From contig JAEVEX010000075.1 in NCBI GenBank assembly GCA_016842085.1, forward strand, positions 48,395 through 112,394: 64,000 nucleotides of DNA, given 5' to 3'. Positions 9,263 through 17,959 of the stretch are shown here, in pieces. The notes beneath the pieces were generated by a model, which was given only the letters and a program-made list of their open reading frames with translations, was not told where the DNA came from and made no database searches. The translations under genes were made by a program, and so were the position numbers. This stretch comes from Candidatus Thermoflexus tengchongensis (lineage in GTDB: Bacteria > Chloroflexota > Anaerolineae > Thermoflexales > Thermoflexaceae). Every line of letters begins with the position of its first letter. Position 1 is the stretch's first letter.

Positions 9263-9522
9263 GCGCTTCCCCGGCCCTCCGTTTTGCGGCCTCGCCGCGA
9301 CCCGGTTCTCCAGAGGACGCCGCCCGACCCCGATCGCCGATGCCCACCGGGCTCCGTCCGAATCCCCCCGGTTTCCCCGGGGGCATCCGGGACGATCTTC
9401 CCCGGAGCGCGTTCCTGAGGCGTTACAGAAAGGTTACAGATCCGACCGGGCAGCTCCGGGCAGGATGCCCCGGCCCCTTCGCTCCTCCGGCCACCGGGCA
9501 CAATCCCACCCAGGCTTTCCCC
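9263..9522. other. Divergent intergenic region between the liv operon and the marR operon
   Basis: No credible gene lies here. The region should hold the promoter of the minus-strand transporter operon, but no convincing -35/-10 pair is visible for it. The only regular feature is a direct repeat at 9422-9439, listed separately. Confidence 0.6.
9422..9439. promoter_or_regulatory. Direct repeat resembling a PhoB/OmpR-family box
   Basis: GTTACAG occurs at 9422-9428 and again at 9433-9439, an 11-base period or one helical turn. Read as TTACAG-N5-TTACAG (or CTGTAAC-N4-CTGTAAC on the other strand), it has the layout of sites bound by PhoB/PhoP-type regulators. It lies about 165 bases before livH on that gene's upstream side. 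Function is inferred from layout only. Confidence 0.3.
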
Positions 9523-9551
9523 TTGACAAATGTCCGGGCGTCTGCTATCAT
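9523..9551 (+). promoter_or_regulatory. Sigma-70-type promoter of the marR-glutaredoxin-protoglobin operon
   Basis: A perfect -35 box TTGACA (9523-9528) and a -10 box TATCAT (9546-9551) are separated by exactly 17 bases. Transcription should begin near 9557-9560, giving a short leader before the ATG at 9584. The -10 box overlaps the palindromic operator. Confidence 0.8.
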
Positions 9552-9573
9552 TACTTAGGACTCCTAAGTAATG
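9549..9573. promoter_or_regulatory. Palindromic operator, probably bound by the MarR regulator encoded downstream
   Basis: Two perfect 12-base arms (CATTACTTAGGA at 9549-9560 and its reverse complement at 9562-9573) flank a single central C. The palindrome covers the end of the -10 box and the expected transcription start, so bound protein would block RNA polymerase. Its size fits a dimeric winged-helix regulator, and self-regulation by the next gene is the simplest reading. Confidence 0.75.
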
Positions 9574-9583
9574 GAGCGCAACG

Positions 9584-10213
9584 ATGTCTCCCTTCAACCC
9601 GCGGGTGCGTTCGGAGCGGTTATCGGGGCAGATCGCCATCGCCCTCTACCGCATCGCCCAGGCGATCCAGATCATGCTGCGCCGGGCGGGGCAGGCTCAT
9701 CGCCTCTCCCCTGCTCAGGTCCAGGCGCTCCTCTTCCTGGCTTATGCCCGACCCGGCGTGCGCACCATCGGCGGCCTGGCCCAGCGCCTGCAGACCACCA
9801 TGGCGACGGCCAGCGAGGTGGTCGACGCCCTGGAACGCAAGGGCCTGGTGGCCCGGGAACCATGGCCAGAGGACCACCGGATCATCGGCCTTCGCCTGAC
9901 GGGGAACGGGCGGCGCCGGGTGGCGGATCTGGAGGGCCTGCTGGACGACCTGGAGGCGGCGATCGCGGAGCTGCCCCCTGCCGACCAGCAAACGCTCCAC
10001 CGGGCCCTGCAGCACATCGTGCGCCGTCTGGCGGCCGGCGGCCACGTGGTGGTCTATGAGATGTGCTGGGGCTGCGCCTTCTTCCGGCCCAACGTCCATC
10101 CCGATAACCCCTCGGCCCCACACCACTGCGCCTTCATGGACGCCCCGCTGCGGGACGCGGACACCTATACGGAGTGCCCGGATTTCACCCCTCGCGAGGA
10201 GGTGCCAGCATGA
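9584..10213 (+). CDS. MarR-family transcriptional regulator with C-terminal cysteine cluster
   Basis: A 209-residue protein. Residues 15-150 follow the MarR winged-helix pattern: IGGLAQRLQTTMATASEVVD as the recognition region, then the wing KGLVAREPWPEDHRIIGLRLT. The tail after residue 155 is unusual: Cys161 and Cys164 (CWGC), His180/His181-Cys182 and Cys198, a CX2C...C...C arrangement suited to an Fe-S cluster or zinc. The first gene of a redox operon, it sits behind a promoter whose palindrome it probably binds. A redox or NO signal at the Cys cluster could release repression; this is inference. The ATG at 9584 has GGAG before it. Its stop overlaps the glutaredoxin start (ATGA). Confidence 0.9.
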   Translation: MSPFNPRVRSERLSGQIAIALYRIAQAIQIMLRRAGQAHRLSPAQVQALLFLAYARPGVRTIGGLAQRLQTTMATASEVVDALERKGLVAREPWPEDHRIIGLRLTGNGRRRVADLEGLLDDLEAAIAELPPADQQTLHRALQHIVRRLAAGGHVVVYEMCWGCAFFRPNVHPDNPSAPHHCAFMDAPLRDADTYTECPDFTPREEVPA

Positions 10214-10497
10214 CCCGTGGAAGTCCTCTCCCCATCCGGATGTATGCGCGCCCGGATTGCGAGGACAGCGCCCTGGCCCGGGATCGGTTGCGGGAGCTGG
10301 GGATCCCCTTCGTCGAGATCAACATCGATGAGGACGAGGAAGCCGCCCGCTATGTGGAGCGCCTCAACCGCGGCTTCCGCAGCACCCCCACCCTCGTATT
10401 CGGAGATGAAGCCTTCTACATCGTGGAGCCGACCGTGGAGCAGCTGGATGAGGCCCTGCGACGGGCAGGATATGAGATCCCTGTCCGCTCACGGTGA
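10210..10497 (+). CDS. Glutaredoxin-like protein with a CxxS active site
   Basis: A 95-residue thioredoxin-fold protein. The usual CxxC is CEDS (Cys17 to Ser20), so only the N-terminal cysteine is kept, as in monothiol glutaredoxins. The cis-proline motif STPTLVF (Pro60) is intact, and the sequence resembles NrdH/mycoredoxin-type small glutaredoxins. The start at 10210 overlaps the marR stop by ATGA. An upstream in-frame ATG at 10174 lies inside marR and is less likely. It probably reduces mixed disulfides or handles a cluster or thiol linked to the regulator or protoglobin around it; the partner is not known. Confidence 0.85.
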   Translation: MTRGSPLPIRMYARPDCEDSALARDRLRELGIPFVEINIDEDEEAARYVERLNRGFRSTPTLVFGDEAFYIVEPTVEQLDEALRRAGYEIPVRSR

Positions 10498-10527
10498 GAC
10501 TTTCAAATCCTAAGAGGAGGCACAGCC

Positions 10528-11118
10528 ATGAGCGCACGAACGATTTCCGGCTACACGTATGGCACGGCGGAGGTCGCCCGTTCCCCGATCACCCGGGAGG
10601 ATTTCGAGAACCTGAAAAAGGCCACCATGTTCACCGAGGAGGACGAGCGCTACCTGCGGATGGCCGGGGAGGTCCTGGCGGACCAGGTGGAGGACATCCT
10701 CGACCTCTGGTATGGCTGGGTGGGATCCCATCCCCACCTGGTGTATTACTTCTCCGGCCCGGACGGGAAGCCCGATATGAACTACCTCCAGGCCGTCCGC
10801 CAGCGCTTCGGCCAGTGGATCCTGGATACCTGCAATCGCCCCTATGACCAGGACTGGCTGAACTACCAGCAGGAGATCGGGCTCCGCCACCACCGCACGA
10901 AGAAGAACCAGACCGATGGCGTGCGATCGGTGCCCCACATCCCGATGCGTTACCTGATCGCCTTCATCTACCCCATCACCTCCACCATCAGGCCCTTCCT
11001 GGCGAAGAAGGGCCACTCCCCGGAGGATGTGGAGAAGATGCATCAGGCCTGGACCAAGTCCGTGATCATGCAGGTGGCCCTCTGGTGCTATCCTTATACT
11101 CAGAAGGGAGACTGGTGA
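10528..11118 (+). CDS. Protoglobin (single-domain haem globin)
   Basis: A 196-residue protein that matches archaeal protoglobins, as I remember the Methanosarcina acetivorans protein, almost end to end: WYGxVGSHPHLxYYF, RxRFxQWILDTCNR, EIGLRHHRTKKN and RYLIAFIYPIT are all present. By that alignment the proximal haem ligand is His121, the distal Trp61/Tyr62 pair is kept, and Cys102 matches the conserved Cys. Protoglobins bind O2, CO and NO. There is no attached signalling domain, so this is a stand-alone gas binder. An AGGAGG site lies before the ATG at 10528. Co-transcription with marR and the glutaredoxin suggests a role in O2 or nitrosative stress. Confidence 0.95.
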   Translation: MSARTISGYTYGTAEVARSPITREDFENLKKATMFTEEDERYLRMAGEVLADQVEDILDLWYGWVGSHPHLVYYFSGPDGKPDMNYLQAVRQRFGQWILDTCNRPYDQDWLNYQQEIGLRHHRTKKNQTDGVRSVPHIPMRYLIAFIYPITSTIRPFLAKKGHSPEDVEKMHQAWTKSVIMQVALWCYPYTQKGDW

Positions 11119-11126
11119 CCTTGCTG

Positions 11127-11163
11127 CCGGTGGGGCCCCTGTCCCTGGCTGGGGCCCCACCGG
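11127..11163 (+). other. Strong intercistronic hairpin after the protoglobin gene
   Basis: Perfect 13-base arms (CCGGTGGGGCCCC at 11127-11139, pairing with 11151-11163) enclose an 11-base loop. It begins 8 bases after the protoglobin stop and ends 9 bases before the next ATG. No T-tract follows, so it may attenuate transcription, stabilise the upstream message or limit translation of the regulator gene rather than end transcription fully. Confidence 0.6.
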
Positions 11164-11172
11164 CCCCTGAAG

Positions 11173-14100
11173 ATGGCTCTGGAAGATCGGATTGCGCGCA
11201 GCCGGCTGATCCCGCCCCGGCCCCGGCCGGCCTGGGTGAGGCGCCCGCGCGTCGAAGCGCGGTTGCGGGAAGCCTTTCAGGCTCCGGTGACGGTGGTGCG
11301 GGCGGATCCGGGCTACGGCAAGACCACCGCCGTCGCCCAGATGGTCCATTATGGGTTCTGGCCGGCCGCATGGTATAGCCTCGCGGAAACCGATCAGGAT
11401 CCCCTGCTCTTCCTGGCCCACCTGATCGCCGCAGCTCAGACCCTGGACCCGGGTTGCGGGGCCCGCGCCCTGACGCTCCTCCAGTCCCCGGGAGGCGGGG
11501 CCCAGCATGGCCCGGCCGTGATCGACACCCTGGCCAATGAGCTCCTGGATCGGCTCAGCCGGGATGCGCTGCTGATCCTGGACGATTACCACCTGGTCGA
11601 GGGCCCGGAGATCAACCCCCTGGTCGAGCGGCTCATCGAGCAGATGCCCCCTACCCTTCATCTCATCCTCCTCACCCGCCAGACCCCCGCCTTCCGCAAC
11701 TTGGTCCGCTGGCGGGCTTACGGGGAGGTTCAGGAGATCACGACCGCCGATCTCGCCTTCACCCCCGAGGAGGTCCAGGCCCTTTTCACCGCCCACGGCG
11801 TCCCGCTTCCCCCTGAGGTGGTCCATCGGCTGGTGGAAGAGACCGAGGGATGGATCATCGCGCTCCTGATGATCCTGCACCGCCTTCGGGAGAGCGAGCG
11901 GGAAACCCTGGAGACGCTCCTGGAACGGATCCCGGATACGCTGCCGGATCTCTTCGATTACTTCGCCGGGGAGGTGCTGAGCCGTCAGCCCCCGGAGATC
12001 CAGCGCTTCCTTCTGCAGACCAGCATCCTGACGGACCTGGATCCGGAGGTCTGCGCCGCCGTCCTGGAGAACCCGGAGGATCGCGCCCTGCTCCCTCTGA
12101 TCGAAGGGCGGGGACTCTTCCTCAGCGTAAGCGGGGAAGGCCGTTATCGCTATCACCACCTGTTCCAGGAGTTCCTGCAGCGCCAGGCGCGGGTCCGGCT
12201 GGGAAGCTTGAAACCCCTGCACCGGCGCGCCGCCGCGTTCTATCAGGGGCGTGGGCAATGGGAATCCGCCATCGCCCATCTGATGGCCGCGGAGGCCTTC
12301 GAAGAGGCCGCCGGGCTTCTCGCCCTGGTGGCCGGACGGATGATCCAGCAGGGCCGCTACAGCACCCTCGCGGCCTGGATCGATCGCCTTCCACCTGCTG
12401 TTGTGGAGACCCGCGGAGAGCTGCTCCGGCATCGCGGGGATGCCGCCCGGCTGCTCAGCCGCTTCGAGGAGGCTCTTTCCTGGTATGAACGCGCCCGTCA
12501 GGCGGCCGCCCGGCGGGGGGATTCGATCGGGGAGGCGTATGCGCTGACCGGCCAGGCCCTGGTTTTCCTGGACACCGTGCAGCCGGCGCGGGCGGCCTCG
12601 CTCCTCCGGGAAGCCCTGCGCCGGATCGGCCGGGACGCTCCGGAGGAGCGTCTTCGCCTGCTAAGCCTGATGGCAGAGAATCTGCTGAACGCCGGCCGTC
12701 TCTCTCGGGCGGATCTCCTGCTCACCCTCCTCCGACGCCGGGATCCCACTGTGCTTCCTCCAGATGTGGAGATCCGCCTGCGGATCCGCCAGGGCCGCCT
12801 CGCCGAGGCCCGCCTTCAGGTGGAATCCCTCATCCGTGCGGCTCCCTGGGGGGCCGATCGCCAGCGGATCCCCCGATCGCATCGGGAGGCCACGATCCTG
12901 ATGGCCTGGATCGGCGCGATGACCGGAGAAGGGGAGATGGCGCGCCGATATGCGGAACAGGGCCTGCGGATCGGCCGGGATCTCCGCTCGCCCATCGTCG
13001 AATGTGTGGCGCTCGCCCGTCTGGGCCACGGCTGGCTCTCCGGCCCGGATTATGATCTCCGGCGAGCCGAGGAGGCCTATCAGGAATCCCTGAGGGCGGC
13101 GGAGGAGATCCGGGTCCCCCGGTTCGAGGTGGAAGCTCACCTGGGGCTGACCGTCGTGGAAGGTCTGAAAGGGCGGCCGGGGCTGGCGATCGCCCACGGG
13201 CGGCGGGGGCTGGAGATCCTGGAGGAGGCCGGGGATGCCTATCTCTCGGCCGCCGTCTGGCTGGCCCTGGGGATCGCCGGGCTCTGGAATGGGGATCCCC
13301 ACGCGATGGAATGGCTGGAAGCAGCCATCCGTGCAGGGAGCCGGTGCGGGGAGCGCTATTTCTCCACCCTCGCCCGGCTCTGGCAGGCGTGGGCCCTCCT
13401 GAGGCAGGGAGAGCGTTCCGCCAGTTTGCTCCCCCTGAAGGCCGCCCTGGAAGCCATCCAGGCGGAAGGCTATGCCTTTATGCTCACCGGGACCCCGCTG
13501 CTGGGATTGCGGGACCCGGGAGCCCGGCTGTTGCTGCTCCAGACCGCGCTCGGCGCTCGTATTGCTTCGGATTACCTCGGGACCTTGTGGTCTCAGGCTC
13601 TTCGGGCTTCCGCATCCCACGCTCCCTTCGGCCCCTGGGCGCTCCCTCCGGCGGAGAACCGCCCGTATCCGCCCCTGTATATCCAGACCCTGGGGCCTTT
13701 TCGGGTCTGGCGGGGGCTTTATGAGATCCCGGCGGAAGCCTGGGGGCGCACGCGGGCCCGCCGTCTCTTTCAGTTTTTGATCGCCCATCGCCGGCGCCCG
13801 GTGCATCGGGAGGAGATCCTGGAGGCCCTCTGGCCGGATCGAGATCCGGCGAGCGCGGCCCTGGAGCTGCGGGTGACCCTCCATGCCCTCCACCGCGCCC
13901 TGGAGCCCACCCGGCGGCCCGGCCAGCCGCCCTTCTATGTGATCCGGGAAGGGGAATTCCTGCGCCTGAACCCTCAGGCGATCCTCCACATCGATGCCGA
14001 CATGTTCGTCGCCCTGCTGGCCCGGGCGCAGGAGCGCGAGCCCCTCGCTCCCGATGAGGCCCTGGGCTGGCGGCGGCAGGCCCTAACGTTGATGCAGGGG

Positions 14101-14448
14101 GAGTTCCTGGAGGAATGCCGGTATGAAGACTGGGCAATCCCGGAGCGGGAGTATCTATCGGCCCTCTACCTGAACACCGCCGAACAGGTCGCGAAGGCCC
14201 TGGCGGCACGGAACGCCTGGGAGGAGGTGATCCCTATCGCCCAGCGGATCCTGGAGCGGGATCCTTACCACGAGGCCGCCTGCCAGCTGCTGGTTCAGGG
14301 ATACTGGGCCCTCGGACAGCGCGCGCTGGCCGTTCGCACCTACGAGCGCTTCCGACAGCGCATGCGCAAGGAGCTGGGGGTCGAGCCGACGTTCTCTCTG
14401 GCTGCTCTGCGAACAATCCCCCCTCATTCGAGGGGATCCGCTGATTAG
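11173..14448 (+). CDS. Large MalT/AfsR-like transcriptional regulator (STAND ATPase, TPR-like repeats, winged helix, BTAD)
   Basis: A 1091-residue multidomain regulator. The N-terminus carries a MalT-type STAND NTPase with Walker A ADPGYGKT (44-51) and Walker B LLILDD (about 133-138). A long helical, TPR-like middle (about 340-820) follows. From about residue 834 comes an OmpR-type winged helix (TLGPFRVWRG...VHREEILEALWPDRD), then a bacterial transcriptional activation domain (about 940-1085). It is therefore AfsR/SARP-like in its DNA-binding end and lacks the LuxR helix-turn-helix of MalT. Its signal and targets are unknown. It follows the redox operon in the same direction across a strong hairpin, so joint expression is possible. 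It converges with the EamA gene, 20 bases away. Confidence 0.9.
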   Translation: MALEDRIARSRLIPPRPRPAWVRRPRVEARLREAFQAPVTVVRADPGYGKTTAVAQMVHYGFWPAAWYSLAETDQDPLLFLAHLIAAAQTLDPGCGARALTLLQSPGGGAQHGPAVIDTLANELLDRLSRDALLILDDYHLVEGPEINPLVERLIEQMPPTLHLILLTRQTPAFRNLVRWRAYGEVQEITTADLAFTPEEVQALFTAHGVPLPPEVVHRLVEETEGWIIALLMILHRLRESERETLETLLERIPDTLPDLFDYFAGEVLSRQPPEIQRFLLQTSILTDLDPEVCAAVLENPEDRALLPLIEGRGLFLSVSGEGRYRYHHLFQEFLQRQARVRLGSLKPLHRRAAAFYQGRGQWESAIAHLMAAEAFEEAAGLLALVAGRMIQQGRYSTLAAWIDRLPPAVVETRGELLRHRGDAARLLSRFEEALSWYERARQAAARRGDSIGEAYALTGQALVFLDTVQPARAASLLREALRRIGRDAPEERLRLLSLMAENLLNAGRLSRADLLLTLLRRRDPTVLPPDVEIRLRIRQGRLAEARLQVESLIRAAPWGADRQRIPRSHREATILMAWIGAMTGEGEMARRYAEQGLRIGRDLRSPIVECVALARLGHGWLSGPDYDLRRAEEAYQESLRAAEEIRVPRFEVEAHLGLTVVEGLKGRPGLAIAHGRRGLEILEEAGDAYLSAAVWLALGIAGLWNGDPHAMEWLEAAIRAGSRCGERYFSTLARLWQAWALLRQGERSASLLPLKAALEAIQAEGYAFMLTGTPLLGLRDPGARLLLLQTALGARIASDYLGTLWSQALRASASHAPFGPWALPPAENRPYPPLYIQTLGPFRVWRGLYEIPAEAWGRTRARRLFQFLIAHRRRPVHREEILEALWPDRDPASAALELRVTLHALHRALEPTRRPGQPPFYVIREGEFLRLNPQAILHIDADMFVALLARAQEREPLAPDEALGWRRQALTLMQGEFLEECRYEDWAIPEREYLSALYLNTAEQVAKALAARNAWEEVIPIAQRILERDPYHEAACQLLVQGYWALGQRALAVRTYERFRQRMRKELGVEPTFSLAALRTIPPHSRGSAD

Positions 14449-14468
14449 GTCTGCACACGTCTTCAACA

Positions 14469-15377
14469 TCAATCCGCAGGAGGGAGAAGGGGCATGCGCC
14501 AGCGAGGGAGAGGCGCCCGGGGGGATTCCCGGATGACCAGCAGGATGCTGACGACCATCAACGACGCGCCGGCCCATTGAACCAGCGTCAGATGCTCGCC
14601 CAGCCATCCCACAGCCAGAGCCACTGTGACCAGGATCTCCATCACCGTCAGCAGGGCGGTCTGAATCCCCCCCAGACGCTTGACCCCCGTGAACATCCCC
14701 AGCCGCGAGAGCATCAGGACAGCCGCCATCGCGAAGATCGGCCCCAGGGCGCCTGAAGGCACGGAGGAATGAGGGTTCCCGAAGATCCATCCGGCCACCG
14801 GCGTAAAGGCCGCCATCGCCGTCAGAGCGTAGAGGGTCAGGGTTTGAGCCGGCATCTCATACAGGACCCGCTGGCTCAGCACCACATGAAGCGCGTAGAA
14901 ACCGCTGGAAAGCAACACCAGGAGCACGCCGGAGAGATCCGGCATTCCCTGAAAGCGCCCCAATAGCAGCAGGAGACCCAGGCTCGCCAGAAGCATCCGC
15001 AAACGGGTGAGACCCGGGATCGGCTCGCCATTGAGGCGGGTCATCACAGCCACCAGGATGGGATACATGGAATAGATGAGATGAGCCACTGCGGCGTCCA
15101 GGCGGTAAAGGCCCAGATAGTAAAAAACCGATCCCAGCGCATTGGTGAAGCCCACCGCCAGACAGCCCAGCAGACCGACCGGATAGATGTAGAGATAGCG
15201 CCGCCAGCGAGGGTGAATCAGATACAACGCCCAGAGGGCCAGGGCGGCCAGCCCGGTGCGCAGGATGACCACCGCCGTGGGATCCGCGCCTTCCTGATAG
15301 GCCAGCTTGGCCAGGATCGGCGCTCCCCCCAGCATGATCGCGGAAAACAACGCGGCCAGGATCCCCTGCCATTCCAT
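14469..15377 (-). CDS. EamA/DMT-family membrane transporter
   Basis: A 302-residue protein with about ten hydrophobic segments arranged as two EamA repeats (LGGAPILAKLAYQEGADP at the start; a second repeat after about residue 150 with LSSGFYALHVVLSQRVL). Members export metabolites or act as drug/metabolite exporters. The start at 15377 overlaps the upstream stop as TGATG; longer starts would run into that gene. It ends the recF operon. The substrate is unknown. Confidence 0.88.
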   Translation of the reverse strand: MEWQGILAALFSAIMLGGAPILAKLAYQEGADPTAVVILRTGLAALALWALYLIHPRWRRYLYIYPVGLLGCLAVGFTNALGSVFYYLGLYRLDAAVAHLIYSMYPILVAVMTRLNGEPIPGLTRLRMLLASLGLLLLLGRFQGMPDLSGVLLVLLSSGFYALHVVLSQRVLYEMPAQTLTLYALTAMAAFTPVAGWIFGNPHSSVPSGALGPIFAMAAVLMLSRLGMFTGVKRLGGIQTALLTVMEILVTVALAVGWLGEHLTLVQWAGASLMVVSILLVIRESPRAPLPRWRMPLLPPAD

Positions 15378-17935
15378 CAGAGGCCTCGGTCTGAGCGATG
15401 AAGCCGAAGGATCGCCTGGATCTGGGCCATCAACATCCCCCGCCACGCTGCCCCGATCCGCCATCCGCCCGGGCACGGCACCGGCTCCAGCTCCTCGTGC
15501 CCCTTCACCGCCTCGATCCCCAATCCCAGATGGTCCAGCAGATAGGCGATGAGCTGGGCCGTTGCGGTCAGCTGGCGCTCGCCCGGAGGGCGCTGGCGGA
15601 AATCCCCGATCAACCCGACGCTGACGGTTGTCGCGTTATCGGTTGCCATATGAGAAACCGCCACAGCAAGCGGGTGGATCCGATACAGGATCCCATCGGC
15701 GTCCACCAGGAAGTGATAGCTCGCCCCGGGCATCCCGAGCCGCTCCACCTGGTAAGCCGCGATCTGCAGCGGGGTGATCCCCGCCTCCGTTCCCGTCTGA
15801 TGCAGAACCACACCCCGGATGAGCCCTGGGGGACGAAGCGGGAAAGAAGCCCCCGCCCGGATGGGGAGGTTTCCCGTCAGATCCCGCCATGCCGGCTCCG
15901 GCACGCCGGGCACCGGCATGCGGGCTTCCTCCAGGATCCGGCGAGCCATCTCCCGGATCTCCGCCCCAGAGGGATGAGCGGTATGCCCCGAAGCGGGCCG
16001 GGTCCCGGGCTCCATCCCGAATCGGGATCCTCCCGGGAAGAGCTCCTGCACGGTCTGGATCTGAGAGGGCCCCAGCTGAAGACGGGTGATGAGCCACGCG
16101 CAAAGACGAGCGGTTCGTTCGATTTGCAGCGGGGCAGGACCCGGATCCGTGCCCCATCCTGCCAGCCCGATCCCCACGCTCACCCGTCCATACCCCCCGG
16201 CATGATCCGTCATCGCTTCCAGAGGGAGCGTCCAGAAGATCTGCCCATCGGTCGTGATGTAAAAATGATAGGGGAATCCCGGTTGTCCCCCTTGCTCGAC
16301 CAGGAAGGCTGCCAGGGCTTCCGGCGGCAGATCCCCTGGAACCTCCAGGGGATGCAGGACCAGCCAGCGGATCAGCTCCAGGGGGCGTTGCGGCCACGGC
16401 GAACGCCTCCGCCGGGGGAGGATCGGCTCCATCCATAAGAGGGAGAGGTTTAGACGTCGGAGATCCGCATCGGCCCAGGGCCGGGGGACAACGGGCACTG
16501 CCCGCGGATCCCCTTCCACGTTCACATCCATAGCCCGGACCCATCCGATGTGCGCATCGAATTGGGCCTGCCACCATCCTCGATCCGCGGTGGCCATTCG
16601 GGCCATCCCTCGACGGCCCTCTGGAAGCTCCAGGATGGCCGGAGCGCGAATGGAGGGAGCCAGGCGAAGCGCCGCGGGACGGCGCAGGGAAAGGAGGATC
16701 GGGCCCAGCGACTCGATCGGGACACTCTGGGGATCCCCCTGGAGGATGATGGCATCCCGGGGCAGCCATCCCTGACGACCGGTCTCCGGATGGAGCCATG
16801 AATACCATTCCCGATCCTCCGTGCAGGCGATGGCCACGCCGGTGAGGTCTCTCGGAAGAGGATCCCCCCACATCTCTCCACCCGGGCGATCGCGGAGTCG
16901 GGTTTCCTGACGGAGCGCTGCCCGGGGATACCGCTGGAGCCCGGCGTCCCACCGGAAGCGCGCGGCCAGAGCCCGATCCAGATCGCTCAGCAAACGTTCC
17001 TTGCCCTCCATGAACCAGGGATCCACGCGCCGCCAGCGATAAAGGGCCATGCATCGGATAAAGGAATGAGTCGTCCCAGCGTTCCAGCGATGGATCTCCG
17101 CATAAGCCTCCGAGATCCATCCCGTATCCTCGTCCGGCCAGGGGATCGGATGCCCTTCATGATCCCCCATAGAGGCCTCGGTGATGAAGATCGGCAGGTA
17201 GCGCAGATGGGGAGGGATGGCTTCGATGAAATCCCGATACGCGCGGAAACCCCGATGACGGGCGTCATATGGCGGAGGAAAGCGAGCCTCATCGGTGATG
17301 GAACGGGGGTCCGGGCTCTGGCTGGCGACGTGAAGGGCGATGCCGTCCAGATCCTCCCCGATCGCCATCAGGACATCGTGGAAGTAAATCACCCAATCGC
17401 CCGTGGGATTCCCGGGATAGCGGAGCGCGGCGGTGAAGGGCGCCACGGCGGCAGGGATGACGAGATCCCCCTCATGGCCGGGCTGGCTGCGGATCTCCTC
17501 GCGGCATCGCCGGAAACAGCGCGCGTAGCGCTCCGGGGTGAGCCATTCAGCCGCCTCGAAACGCCCGGCAGAGGGATCCACCCGGGCACCGGGCTGCTGC
17601 TGGGGATGATTGGGCTCACTCCCGATGACCCAGATGTGGGCACCCGGAGATGCGGCGACAAAGCGGGCGCAACGTCGGGCAAAGGCCTCATAGCGGTCGG
17701 AGGGCGGCAGCGTGCCGTTGGGATATCGGCCGTAGTTCAGCACGACGATGACGCCGAACCCCGCCTCTGCCCATGCCTGGTAGATCGAACCGCGCCCGCT
17801 CACATCCTCCGGGTCGGCCCCAATCGTCTCTTCGAAAACCACCCAACCGGCCAGGCCGGCTGCGCGGAACCGCTCCCGCCATGGGCCGGGGTCGTGGATT
17901 CCGTAAAGGTAGACCGGCCATGGGATTCTGGACAT
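15377..17935 (-). CDS. Glycosidase-like / SH3-like / double amidase (PGRP-like) chimera
   Basis: An 852-residue protein with no clear signal peptide. Residues 1-330 resemble a clan-A glycosidase barrel: GSEPN with Glu107 and FITEAS with Glu253 sit where acid/base and nucleophile residues usually lie. Two SH3b-like stretches follow (about 345-400 and 420-475). Two N-acetylmuramoyl-L-alanine-amidase-like domains come next. The second (about 700-835) keeps all three zinc-ligand positions: His712 (VVLHQTG), His813 (KGHEE) and Cys821 (PCPGG). The first (about 520-645) keeps His528 and His578 but lacks the late GH...C pair, so it is probably inactive. The protein may cut or bind peptidoglycan or a surface glycan. 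How it reaches the wall is unclear. Confidence 0.75.
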   Translation of the reverse strand: MSRIPWPVYLYGIHDPGPWRERFRAAGLAGWVVFEETIGADPEDVSGRGSIYQAWAEAGFGVIVVLNYGRYPNGTLPPSDRYEAFARRCARFVAASPGAHIWVIGSEPNHPQQQPGARVDPSAGRFEAAEWLTPERYARCFRRCREEIRSQPGHEGDLVIPAAVAPFTAALRYPGNPTGDWVIYFHDVLMAIGEDLDGIALHVASQSPDPRSITDEARFPPPYDARHRGFRAYRDFIEAIPPHLRYLPIFITEASMGDHEGHPIPWPDEDTGWISEAYAEIHRWNAGTTHSFIRCMALYRWRRVDPWFMEGKERLLSDLDRALAARFRWDAGLQRYPRAALRQETRLRDRPGGEMWGDPLPRDLTGVAIACTEDREWYSWLHPETGRQGWLPRDAIILQGDPQSVPIESLGPILLSLRRPAALRLAPSIRAPAILELPEGRRGMARMATADRGWWQAQFDAHIGWVRAMDVNVEGDPRAVPVVPRPWADADLRRLNLSLLWMEPILPRRRRSPWPQRPLELIRWLVLHPLEVPGDLPPEALAAFLVEQGGQPGFPYHFYITTDGQIFWTLPLEAMTDHAGGYGRVSVGIGLAGWGTDPGPAPLQIERTARLCAWLITRLQLGPSQIQTVQELFPGGSRFGMEPGTRPASGHTAHPSGAEIREMARRILEEARMPVPGVPEPAWRDLTGNLPIRAGASFPLRPPGLIRGVVLHQTGTEAGITPLQIAAYQVERLGMPGASYHFLVDADGILYRIHPLAVAVSHMATDNATTVSVGLIGDFRQRPPGERQLTATAQLIAYLLDHLGLGIEAVKGHEELEPVPCPGGWRIGAAWRGMLMAQIQAILRLHRSDRGL

Positions 17936-17959
17936 CAGCCCTCGCTCCGTATCCAGGCC